In this document: positions 5,579 to 12,346 of the stretch, piece by piece
Numbering within the stretch: the first letter of the stretch is position 1
How the letters are laid out: every line of letters begins with the position of its first letter
Source of the DNA: an uncultured Porphyromonadaceae bacterium
Lineage (GTDB): Bacteria; Bacteroidota; Bacteroidia; Bacteroidales; Muribaculaceae
NCBI GenBank assembly: GCA_947174735.1
Contig: CAMWKC010000037.1
Coordinates: forward strand, 1 to 12,346
Length of the DNA: 12,346 bases
Direction: 5' to 3'
Program-made: the position numbers and the translations under genes
Notes under the pieces: generated by a model
Database searches by the model: none
The model's input: the letters and a program-made list of their open reading frames with translations, nothing else
What the model was told of the DNA's origin: nothing

Positions 5579-7624
5579 TTAGTTTGGGAAGTCTACGCTC
5601 AGACCAAACTGCAGGCGTCCCGGATTAATAGGGTAGTGAGGCATCGAGAAGTAGTTTTTTGAGAATAGGCCTTGGTTCACATGGCTGTACATGACATAGA
5701 AGCGTACTTTGTAGAGGCGTGCCGTAATATATGCGTTGCAAAGAGGATAGTTACCGACTTTGATGCGTGACTCTGAAGCGTCCTGTACATGAAATGTCAT
5801 TGTGGCCGGCTGATACTCCATACCATAATAGGAGGTATAATAATCACAGTCAAGCCCGATTAGCAGGCGTAGCACATTGAAAGCGCGGAAGTCTATGTAC
5901 ATGTTGCTATATACTGTCAGGGCCGGTAAAGGCAGCACATCGGCATTAGCGGTAGCCTGATAGGTAATTGTGTTATCCCAATGCCATATACCTGCTTTAA
6001 GCTTTTGGGACAGCGAGGCAGAGAATATCTGTATGCTACCACCGTACTGTGCCGGAAGCGAGTTAGCATTGAAATAGACACGATTCTGCAGATTAGCTAC
6101 ACGTGCAGAGAGTACTGTATGGGTCCAAGGAATATTCAGGTGTCCGCCTATCTCTACAGTGCGTTCTTTACCGAAGTTGTTATCCCATGCAAAATGATTT
6201 GAGATATAGTGACGTAGCAAATAAGAAGGGGTGAGGTTACGCAGAGCCGCATCAGCTGCTATCTCGACAGTATCACCAAACAGACGGAAACGTGTTGATA
6301 TTTCGCCATGCAGATCAATGTCACCGACCATATCGCCGGTTATTCCGAAACGTGCATCGGCATTATAACGTATTATAGAACCACGTGTGCGTGAGAGTCG
6401 TCCTCCGACTACAAGACTGTTGAGCGTGGTCTGAGGGGCTACACTGAATCCGGCTGGTAGAGGAGTTAGCTGGTTTATCTGTTCTTCGGTAAGTTCAGGT
6501 AACTCAAAATCCGTACTCTGACGAAAACGACGTGTTACCCACGAAGCGTATGCCGACAGACCGAACTGCATCCATTTCTTGAAGCCTTCTATCATTTCGA
6601 ATCCGACAGTATTGGTAAGCGACCAGTAGCGTTGGTCCTCATCGGTACGCGACGGGTCGAGATAGAAATTTTCCCAGAAATCGTGTGCCTGTGTCGTGTT
6701 AGTATTAATGAAGAAGTGATGGCGTTTGTGATAGTCAAGTGAATAGATGAAGCGTGTCACCGGTACATAGCGCTGACGTGTCAGCGTGTCGTTAACCTCT
6801 TCGTCTTCCCAGAAACCTACTTTCCATGCGTGTGTCATAAAGAAGTTGGCACCGTTCACACGGTTATGTGCTGTAGACAGACGTGTAGGTATGCTCTTTG
6901 CTTCGATTTTATCGACACCGCCCTGAAGTTCCGCCGGATCAGTGATATAGAGATCGTCGGTGATGCCGCCATTCTCTTTATTAAGAAAATTGAACTGCTG
7001 AAATATACCCTGGAATTCATAACGGTCACCTAAATAATAGGCATTCAGACCTACCGAGAAATCTTTTGTAGCCTGATTCTCGTAACAGCCTTTCGAGTAA
7101 AGATAGTCCATCGAAGCACCTACACCGATACGTCTGTTAACATTACCGGCAAAATCAGCCTGCAGACGGTCTGTCTTATTCTGACGCCCGCCTCCGAAGT
7201 TATACTGTACTACTGTGTTTGGTTGATAGACGTTAAAGAGACGCTGGGTCCGCAGCGAGGGTAACCAGCGGGCAAGAGCATCATCGAAGAAAAATGTTTC
7301 CTGTTTCGGACGTCCGAAAAAGAGCATATTAAGTCCTTCAGCGCCTAAGTTACCGGTGGTAGCCCACGCATCACTGCCCATAGCAGGAAGATTACGTTGC
7401 TGATAATTATAAGTCAGTGTATCGATAGTGTTATCGACATGCAGACCGAGAGGTACAGTAAGAGTCCAGGCGTTGCCCGGTTTATATTGTGGTTGGCCGT
7501 TTCCGGCTGTCGGTGCTCCGGGGGACATTGAGCCGCTCTGACGGCTACCCGGTGCCTGTGCTACGGCACATATTACCGTACACAGCCATAAGGCACAGGT
7601 TAAGACTAAACGAAATCGAATCAT
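5579..7624 (-). CDS. Putative outer membrane porin (Porin_10-like)
   Basis: This is a large outer-membrane beta-barrel resembling the Bacteroidota putative porin family (Porin_10, PF14121), thought to form diffusion pores. I place the start at the ATG at 7624 because it gives a clean signal peptide, MIRFRLVLTCALWLCTVICA (1-20) plus VAQA. The frame extends upstream to 7672, but only through a TTG codon and 16 residues that would bury that signal. After a proline/glycine/serine-rich linker (25-50), the family-like segment with NMLFFGRPKQETFFFDD appears around residues 95-115. Alternating aromatic strands then run to the C-terminal GRLQFGLSVDFPN, a typical barrel end. The 681-residue length fits the family. 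It has no plug domain, so it is not a TonB receptor. It is divergent from guaD with a 140-bp gap; I see no convincing promoter for it. Substrate unknown. Confidence 0.85.
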   Translation of the reverse strand: MIRFRLVLTCALWLCTVICAVAQAPGSRQSGSMSPGAPTAGNGQPQYKPGNAWTLTVPLGLHVDNTIDTLTYNYQQRNLPAMGSDAWATTGNLGAEGLNMLFFGRPKQETFFFDDALARWLPSLRTQRLFNVYQPNTVVQYNFGGGRQNKTDRLQADFAGNVNRRIGVGASMDYLYSKGCYENQATKDFSVGLNAYYLGDRYEFQGIFQQFNFLNKENGGITDDLYITDPAELQGGVDKIEAKSIPTRLSTAHNRVNGANFFMTHAWKVGFWEDEEVNDTLTRQRYVPVTRFIYSLDYHKRHHFFINTNTTQAHDFWENFYLDPSRTDEDQRYWSLTNTVGFEMIEGFKKWMQFGLSAYASWVTRRFRQSTDFELPELTEEQINQLTPLPAGFSVAPQTTLNSLVVGGRLSRTRGSIIRYNADARFGITGDMVGDIDLHGEISTRFRLFGDTVEIAADAALRNLTPSYLLRHYISNHFAWDNNFGKERTVEIGGHLNIPWTHTVLSARVANLQNRVYFNANSLPAQYGGSIQIFSASLSQKLKAGIWHWDNTITYQATANADVLPLPALTVYSNMYIDFRAFNVLRLLIGLDCDYYTSYYGMEYQPATMTFHVQDASESRIKVGNYPLCNAYITARLYKVRFYVMYSHVNQGLFSKNYFSMPHYPINPGRLQFGLSVDFPN

Positions 7625-7764
7625 GAGTGCGAAGTTACGAAATCTCGCTTGATAATCGCTTGTCAGTGTCAAAGAAAGTTTACCTTCGGATGCGGAAATA
7701 AATGTGCCGGGAGTGTTTTAATAGTAGACATAGATGTTTGTTAACATATAAAATTACATAGAAT

Positions 7765-8259
7765 ATGGAAAATATAGAGAATATAGATAAAGAATATAAT
7801 CCTGAATTTATGGAATTAGCGGCCCATCTTTCTGTTGAGAATATTGATAAGGGTGGAGGCCCTTTCGGTGCCGTTATAGTACGCGACGGTGAGATTATAG
7901 CTACCGGTGTCAATTCTGTAACCCGCGACAATGACCCTACAGCCCATGCAGAAATATCAGCCATACGTGCTGCTTGTCGTAAGTTACAGAATTTCCAACT
8001 ACGTGATTGCGTCGTGTACAGTAGTTGTGAGCCTTGTCCGATGTGTCTGAGTGCTCTTTACTGGGCCGGAGTAAAGAAGATATACTATGGCAACACCAAA
8101 GAAGACGCTGCCGCCATTGATTTCTCAGACAAATTTATCTATGACGAGATGGACCGTAATCCTCACGAACGCTATGTTCCGGGTATACGTGTAGCCAATA
8201 GTGCAACAATCCGCGCCTTCGAGAAGTGGGCTTCTGATCCTGACAAGATAAAGTATTAA
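7765..8259 (+). CDS. guaD: Guanine deaminase, cytidine deaminase-fold
   Basis: This enzyme converts guanine to xanthine and ammonia, feeding purine salvage or catabolism in the cytoplasm. The 164-residue product is collinear with Bacillus subtilis GuaD (156 residues) and belongs to the zinc-dependent CDA/TadA-like deaminases. The catalytic HAE motif is H61-A62-E63 within NDPTAHAEISAIRAAC, and the zinc cysteines C91 and C94 are in SSCEPCPMCLSALYWA. The C-terminal part, including DFSDKFIYDEM and the final KIKY with a terminal tyrosine, matches GuaD rather than the tRNA adenosine deaminase TadA, which has a different C-terminus. It has an N-terminal extension of about eight residues relative to B. 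subtilis; no closer start fits better. A weak promoter candidate (TTG at 7660-7662, 18 bases, TACCTTCG at 7681-7688) lies upstream. It is convergent with the barrel gene that ends at 8281. Confidence 0.93.
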   Translation: MENIENIDKEYNPEFMELAAHLSVENIDKGGGPFGAVIVRDGEIIATGVNSVTRDNDPTAHAEISAIRAACRKLQNFQLRDCVVYSSCEPCPMCLSALYWAGVKKIYYGNTKEDAAAIDFSDKFIYDEMDRNPHERYVPGIRVANSATIRAFEKWASDPDKIKY

Positions 8260-8280
8260 AAGTATTAATAGATACTTATT
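8260..8280 (+). terminator. Weak hairpin terminator after guaD
   Basis: AAGTAT (8260-8265) pairs with ATACTT (8272-8277) around TAATAG, and the right arm is followed by ATTTTAT. It begins on the base after the guaD stop codon. The stem is only six AT-rich pairs, so its strength is doubtful. It sits between two convergent genes, where a terminator would be expected. Confidence 0.35.
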
Positions 8281-10347
8281 TTATCTATTGTCTTTGGTTT
8301 CATGATAGTCCTGTATTCCGTCAATTACATTTACATTGACCTGTTTGCCACCGGAGAAATTCCATATTAGTGATAAGGCTGCATATTGTACCGGAGAGGT
8401 ATATTTGTATGATACCTTATTCATTCCGACCTGTCTGTCAAGCTTACGTCGGTTACCTATTGGTGAAAACTCAACTGCCACCTGAAGGTTATCATTGAAC
8501 AGCATCTTGTGGATTTGACCGGTTACGTTATATACAGTATGATAAGTACGGTCAAGTGTACGGTAAGTAGGTTCAAAGTCGATATTAAGCATGCCTCCCC
8601 AGCCGTTAGGGAATGTGAAGTTATTATTGAAATAAAAATATTCCCTGAAATGGATTTTGTTATAGTAGACAGTCCCGACAGTTATATTTTCAGGTGTTAA
8701 TTCAACTCGGCCTGACAGTTTGAATTTCCACCAGCTCAGAGGTACTTCTACCAATTCTGCTCCGAATCCCCACATATTTTGACCGGAAATATTTATCGGT
8801 TTTGTATAAAATACATCGGGATTCTCTGTGTCTTGAAAGGTCTGCCAATATATTTGGTTGTATGAATGTGCATATATGGCAGTGATATTTACTTTATTTC
8901 TGAATAAAGACAGTCCTGCCATAAGCATATCTGTCGACTGTGCTTTAAGTTCAGGATTGCCAACCGAGTAATTATAGGTATCTTTCCAGTCTATTACTGA
9001 TGAAATGGCAGTATAAGGAATATTACTCAATGTCCGCTTGTAGCTTAGCATGACTGCATGATTCATTATTGAACCAAACGGCATCATGAGCTGGACAGTC
9101 GGGTTTATAGCCCATTGGTTATTGGAGTTCTTTACTTCTGCGTTTTTATTCTCGTAGCTTATTCTGTTGAGCTGCCAGTTTATACCCGCACTGTAACGTA
9201 TCTTCCGGACTATACCTTGTGTTGAAGCATATATAATGGGAGTAAAGCCGTTTGTCTGTGTAGGAAAGGAGCTTACATTGAAGCGATCACTTTCCACAGT
9301 GACCGATGGGTTGAACGTTGAAGAAATCCATTGTGCTGAAACTCCAAATTTCCATGAAAGTCTGCGACTACGTGGATAAAGAAAGTCCGCTTTGAATTTC
9401 CAAAGATTCAGATTATTCTTGTCGTATGTAGTTCCGACCATATCACTATCTGAAATATAAGTGGCGTGTTCATTATTGTTACGGTTAAAATAGTCGGCTG
9501 TCACCTCCATCTCAGCCCCTTTCCTACCGAGTGGAAGGTAGAGTTTCAGTGTGCCTTCTTGAGTGATAGTGTTCATTCGTTTGTATATTGCCGACAGGGA
9601 ATTTTCTGCCATAGAGACGGAAGATGGTTTCGGACAGGAAGTAGCGATGAAATAACTGCCTCCGAGTTGTGCGCCTGAATTAAACTGCTGTGTCAGACTG
9701 AGGCGGTTGCGAAAATCAGAACTGTTTGATTTTGTAGTTTCGGTTAGGAAGGTTTGCAGCTCTGACCCGGTGATATATTGTTCTGTAGTCTCTTTAAGTT
9801 TTGACTTACCGATATAAATATTATTGTACACACTAAGATTTTTATATCGGTAGTTAATTATACCTCCTATTCCCTCATTACCGAACCCACAGGAACGATA
9901 CCAGTCTGCATTAGCCATAATGCTGCCGTAATATCCGCCCTCCGGTGGACGGCGGAGAGTAATCATTATTATACCGCCGCTGATTGCTGAGTTTTGATCA
10001 GCACCGGCAAGATATTTTACCTGTACTTTATCTATTATCTCACCCGGTATGTTATTTAGCTCCGATAAGTCGGACAGTTTCACACCGTCAATATAAATTT
10101 CACTTACTGCAAATCCATTGATTTTGAAGATGCCGTTTTCGCATGATATGTTGGGAAGAAAACTTAGCACATCAGCTGCAGGTTTACCTTTGGTTATATC
10201 TGTACCTCGAAGAGTGGTCGTATATCCCTCTGCATCGTTAAGTGTACGTGAAGCAACTATCGTCACTTCCTGAAGCTGACTCTCTTTCTGAGCATGTACC
10301 GACAGCATACAGACGGCTGTCATAAGTACGGTAAATGACTTTTTCAT
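8281..10347 (-). CDS. TonB receptor-like outer membrane beta-barrel protein
   Basis: This is an outer-membrane barrel with an N-terminal plug, resembling TonB-dependent receptors and the OMP_b-brl_3 group of Bacteroidota. Numbering from the ATG at 10347, residues 1-20 are a signal peptide (MKKSFTVLMTAVCMLSVHAQ). LQEVTIVASR (25-34) resembles the strand before the plug. The plug covers about 40-132 and includes IYIDGVKL (84-91) and GGIIMITLR (124-132). The rest is barrel, ending in LIWNFSGGKQVNVNVID and a short charged tail. I prefer 10347 to the in-frame ATG at 10371 because a perfect -7 box at 10376-10383 would start transcription around 10370. The usual N-terminal carboxypeptidase-like domain is missing, and no SusD partner follows, so it is not a classical polysaccharide-utilisation pair. 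It lies downstream of a TPR/LuxR-type regulator on the same strand, which may control it. Ligand unknown. Confidence 0.87.
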   Translation of the reverse strand: MKKSFTVLMTAVCMLSVHAQKESQLQEVTIVASRTLNDAEGYTTTLRGTDITKGKPAADVLSFLPNISCENGIFKINGFAVSEIYIDGVKLSDLSELNNIPGEIIDKVQVKYLAGADQNSAISGGIIMITLRRPPEGGYYGSIMANADWYRSCGFGNEGIGGIINYRYKNLSVYNNIYIGKSKLKETTEQYITGSELQTFLTETTKSNSSDFRNRLSLTQQFNSGAQLGGSYFIATSCPKPSSVSMAENSLSAIYKRMNTITQEGTLKLYLPLGRKGAEMEVTADYFNRNNNEHATYISDSDMVGTTYDKNNLNLWKFKADFLYPRSRRLSWKFGVSAQWISSTFNPSVTVESDRFNVSSFPTQTNGFTPIIYASTQGIVRKIRYSAGINWQLNRISYENKNAEVKNSNNQWAINPTVQLMMPFGSIMNHAVMLSYKRTLSNIPYTAISSVIDWKDTYNYSVGNPELKAQSTDMLMAGLSLFRNKVNITAIYAHSYNQIYWQTFQDTENPDVFYTKPINISGQNMWGFGAELVEVPLSWWKFKLSGRVELTPENITVGTVYYNKIHFREYFYFNNNFTFPNGWGGMLNIDFEPTYRTLDRTYHTVYNVTGQIHKMLFNDNLQVAVEFSPIGNRRKLDRQVGMNKVSYKYTSPVQYAALSLIWNFSGGKQVNVNVIDGIQDYHETKDNR

Positions 10348-10375
10348 ATCGTTAAGAATTTGAATTTTCATACCG

Positions 10376-10383
10376 CAAAGTTA
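10376..10383 (-). promoter_or_regulatory. Bacteroidales -7 box for the barrel receptor gene
   Basis: The minus strand reads TAACTTTG, an exact TAnnTTTG match. With a start point expected 5-8 bases downstream, the transcript would begin near 10370, which makes the ATG at 10347 the sensible start codon with a leader of about 22 bases. No TTTG -33 is present at the normal spacing, so an activator may be needed. CTTAAA words at 10408-10413 and 10429-10434, 21 bases apart, lie just upstream. Confidence 0.6.
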
Positions 10384-10451
10384 GGCCGAAATCAGGGTTT
10401 ACACCTACTTAAACGGTATCATAATTCTCTTAAATAGCGATATGTAATAAT

Positions 10452-10462
10452 CTGATAATCAG
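10452..10462. promoter_or_regulatory. Short palindrome upstream of the barrel promoter
   Basis: CTGAT-A-ATCAG is a perfect 11-base palindrome about 70 bases upstream of the barrel gene's -7 box, in the gap after the regulator gene. It might be a regulator-binding site. Palindromes this short are common in AT-rich DNA, so support is weak. Confidence 0.25.
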
Positions 10463-10505
10463 TAATAGTGGTAATATAAAAATCTTAAATGGTCTTATCT
10501 GTATC

Positions 10506-12176
10506 TTAAGCCTTAGGGGGAGTGGGAATCGAGGTTATAAAAGACTCCATAAAGTCTTCTTTTGGTTGTAGTCCGAGCTTCTTTCTAATAGCAGTTTTGC
10601 TGACATAAATTGAATTGGATGACTGCTGAATAAGAACACTTATTTCTTTTGTCGAGAATCCGGCTCTGATTAGACAGATAATTTGAATTTCTCTTTCCGA
10701 GAAGAGTCCGGGGTATCTGTTCAAAAGGTTTTCGTGAAAGCCATTATATAATTCATCTATGACCGGATACATGTCATCCCATTTTACAAGACTATCTATG
10801 GGGGTATCAGAATTACCGATATTGCTGATTTTTCGCAACGCTTCCTGATTCTGTGTAGTAGGAGATTCAGCAAATGTCTTGATGATACCAAGCTGTTGCA
10901 GAAGAAGTCTCTTAAGCAGGCCCTGCTTCTTATCTGTGGCAGGATTGTTTGCTGATTTTAGTAGTTCTTCCAATGTCTCAATTCGTTCCTCAGCTGCCAG
11001 AAGTTTAATGTGGCGTCTACGTGACAAATACCAGAAAAATGTAATGCCAAGAGTGCTGATAAAGGCAATGAGTATTATAATCAACCACATTCTCTGATGC
11101 TTAATAGTCAATTCATAATTATTCTTGCTCAGATCGTAAGCTGACTCCAAAGCATCATCGCGTTCCTGTTTCTTTATTTCAAGATCTTTGCTTACTTTCC
11201 TCAGAGATTGGGCTACATTGCTGATTTTGCTGAGAGATAAGGCTCCGCTTTTTTTATAGTCAAGTGTTATTTTAAGGAAATCAAGATAGGCCGCTGCCAC
11301 AGCATCCTGTTCAGCAATATCAATTCCGGTTTTTTCGATCATTCCGAGATACTTTTCAGATTCATCTAACTTCCCGGCATTCATATATAGGTTTACCAGC
11401 GGGATATAAAGTTCTATTAATTTAGAGACCTTCGTTCTGTCGGTTCGTTGTATTATGTCTTCAAGAATAGTACATGCCTTTGCTGCTGTTTCTTTTTTCT
11501 CTCCAAGGGCAGCCGCATAGTTCATACGTATATACAGCCATTCATCACTACCTATTGCGGGAGCGGCAGATAGTGCGAAAAGAGAATCACAGTGAGCTAC
11601 GGCATCCGTACTCCGGCCCAAAGATATTAAAGGTGTGATTTTTTTGATTTCGAAATTAAATCTTTCCGCTTCGTTGTCAGCTAATTCTATCTGTTTATCA
11701 ATTATCTCTAAGGACTTACTGAAATCTTTGTCAGCGAATGAAAAGCTCAGTAGTTCCTGATTGAGCTTCTGTTGTATATCTTTCGGCATTTCAGATGAAA
11801 GTACTTCAATAAGCTTATAAGCCTCAATATTCTTTTCCAAAGAACGTAAATGTCTGGCCTGTACCATTGATGCTTCGATATATGAAGTTGTATCACCTGC
11901 GTTTTTGAAAAAGATTATCGACTGATTCAGCATTGTATCGGTCATAAGCGAACGTCCGTTATACAGATTGGCCTTAGCACGGGCAAGTATATACTCAGCT
12001 TTATCACGTTCAGTATCAAGTGAGTTGTAGTCAATGCTTTTGAGAAGGAGGTATGCACTATCCGGACGTTCTTTAAGAACTTGTAGAGCTGTCGTCAATC
12101 TATCTTTATCCTTGTTGCCACATGACGTCAGGAACACAGATAGGCATACGACAGTTAGGTATACGATATATTTCAT
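10506..12176 (-). CDS. TPR-containing membrane-bound LuxR-type regulator, lipoprotein-like
   Basis: This is a membrane-bound transcription regulator of a type common in Bacteroidota. From the ATG at 12176, MKYIVYLTVVCLSVFLTSC is a lipoprotein signal with lipobox LTSC and Cys19. Residues 20-310 are helical TPR-like repeats, likely periplasmic. A charged coiled coil follows (about 315-358), then a transmembrane helix MWLIIILIAFISTLGITFFW (363-382) with the positive cluster SRRRH, placing the C-terminus in the cytoplasm. A second short coiled coil leads to a LuxR/GerE-like helix-turn-helix, SEREIQIICLIRAGFSTKEI (493-512) followed by the recognition helix in SSNSIYVSKTAIRKKLGL (519-536). An in-frame ATG at 12212 would add 12 residues before the signal and is less likely. 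There is no receiver or kinase domain. The downstream barrel gene on the same strand is the obvious candidate target. Signal and target are unknown. Confidence 0.87.
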   Translation of the reverse strand: MKYIVYLTVVCLSVFLTSCGNKDKDRLTTALQVLKERPDSAYLLLKSIDYNSLDTERDKAEYILARAKANLYNGRSLMTDTMLNQSIIFFKNAGDTTSYIEASMVQARHLRSLEKNIEAYKLIEVLSSEMPKDIQQKLNQELLSFSFADKDFSKSLEIIDKQIELADNEAERFNFEIKKITPLISLGRSTDAVAHCDSLFALSAAPAIGSDEWLYIRMNYAAALGEKKETAAKACTILEDIIQRTDRTKVSKLIELYIPLVNLYMNAGKLDESEKYLGMIEKTGIDIAEQDAVAAAYLDFLKITLDYKKSGALSLSKISNVAQSLRKVSKDLEIKKQERDDALESAYDLSKNNYELTIKHQRMWLIIILIAFISTLGITFFWYLSRRRHIKLLAAEERIETLEELLKSANNPATDKKQGLLKRLLLQQLGIIKTFAESPTTQNQEALRKISNIGNSDTPIDSLVKWDDMYPVIDELYNGFHENLLNRYPGLFSEREIQIICLIRAGFSTKEISVLIQQSSNSIYVSKTAIRKKLGLQPKEDFMESFITSIPTPPKA

Positions 12177-12223
12177 GAGTAAAAAGCCATTTTTAGCATT
12201 TTCTGAACACATGTAACACCTCG

Positions 12224-12238
12224 GTTAATGTTATTAAC
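12224..12238. promoter_or_regulatory. GTTAAT-N3-ATTAAC palindrome upstream of the regulator
   Basis: GTTAAT (12224-12229) and ATTAAC (12233-12238) form a perfect palindrome with a three-base spacer, about 48 bases upstream of the chosen start of the regulator gene. It could be a binding site for autoregulation. No TAnnTTTG box was found in this upstream region, so the promoter itself is not located. Confidence 0.25.
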
Positions 12239-12270
12239 GTATTTAATAATTATGATCAGATAGAGTTTAA

Positions 12271-12320
12271 AATTTTGTGACCTGCGCTACCAGAAGTCGG
12301 TGGCTGCAGGTCACAAAATT
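12271..12320. repeat. Long perfect hairpin near contig end
   Basis: AATTTTGTGACCTGC (12271-12285) and GCAGGTCACAAAATT (12306-12320) are exact 15-base reverse complements. Pairing continues inward: 12286-12291 (GCTACC) with 12299-12304 (GGTGGC), including one G-T pair, one bulged T at 12305 and a seven-base loop (12292-12298). The whole is a 21-pair hairpin. The T run is on the left and the A run on the right in either orientation, which does not suit an intrinsic terminator. It lies upstream of the regulator gene and 26 bases from the contig end. It may be a dispersed palindromic repeat, or an RNA or protein site; I do not recognise it. Confidence 0.8.
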
Positions 12321-12346
12321 GATCAATTAATCAGTATATATAAAAC

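Noticed and set aside
7625..7672. Upstream extension of the porin frame to 7672
   Set aside because: The codon at 7672-7670 is TTG, and the extra 16 residues would precede a complete signal peptide that starts at the ATG at 7624.
7680..7964. Minus-strand open frame of 94 codons opposite the guaD start
   Set aside because: It is antisense to the conserved GuaD coding region, with low-complexity I/F/S-rich content produced by the opposite frame.
8281..10347. SusC-type polysaccharide transporter
   Set aside because: It is shorter than SusC proteins, lacks the N-terminal carboxypeptidase-like domain, and has no SusD-type lipoprotein next to it.
10348..10371. Longer start of the barrel protein at 10371
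   Set aside because: The -7 box at 10376-10383 places the transcript start at about this ATG, and the signal peptide begins at the next ATG (10347).
12177..12212. Longer start of the regulator at 12212
   Set aside because: Twelve residues with no signal character would precede a complete lipoprotein signal that begins at 12176.
12271..12320. Integron attC site, suggested by the bulged base in the hairpin
   Set aside because: The arms lack the RYYYAAC and GTTRRRY core sites, and no integrase or cassette array is present.
12271..12320. Rho-independent terminator
   Set aside because: In both orientations the T run precedes and the A run follows the stem, the reverse of the needed order.

Overview
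This window looks like one assembled contig from a member of the Bacteroidota, most likely order Bacteroidales. The reasons are a Porin_10-type porin, an OMP_b-brl_3-like barrel receptor, a TPR/membrane/LuxR-type regulator and a four-helix-bundle suffix protein. Several promoters also match the Bacteroidales -7 box TAnnTTTG, and no gene has a clear Shine-Dalgarno sequence. I cannot assign a genus; an uncultured gut lineage (for example Muribaculaceae-like) is only a guess. Bases 1-55 are not biological: they are an untrimmed Illumina Nextera P7 adapter, so the genome starts at base 56.

Layout. (1) 56-2207, minus strand: a TetR-family regulator followed by a TolC-type outer-membrane efflux factor, then a few codons of what may be the next pump gene, cut off by the adapter. 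A 27-bp palindrome sits between regulator and tolC-like gene. (2) 2321-4721: a divergent threonine-catabolism pair, SDR-type L-threonine 3-dehydrogenase on the minus strand and glycine C-acetyltransferase (kbl) on the plus strand. Together they convert threonine to glycine and acetyl-CoA. Each has a Bacteroidales-type promoter in the shared 217-bp gap. (3) 4722-5578: a four-helix-bundle suffix-domain gene set among AT-rich inverted and direct repeats, with several short words shared by both flanks. (4) 5579-8259: a putative outer-membrane porin (minus) divergent from guanine deaminase guaD (plus). (5) 8281-12176, minus strand: a lipoprotein-like TPR/transmembrane/LuxR-HTH regulator followed by a TonB-receptor-like outer-membrane barrel with its own promoter; this may be a sensor-target pair. 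(6) 12177-12346: upstream region with a long perfect hairpin near the contig end.

No stretch longer than 300 bases lacks a gene. I found no rRNA, tRNA, CRISPR array, transposase, phage gene or known defence system. Most genes are recognisable housekeeping or envelope functions. The less explained parts are the repeat-flanked four-helix-bundle gene, the doubly anchored regulator with its barrel, and the palindromes at 1552-1578, 2221-2284 and 12271-12320.
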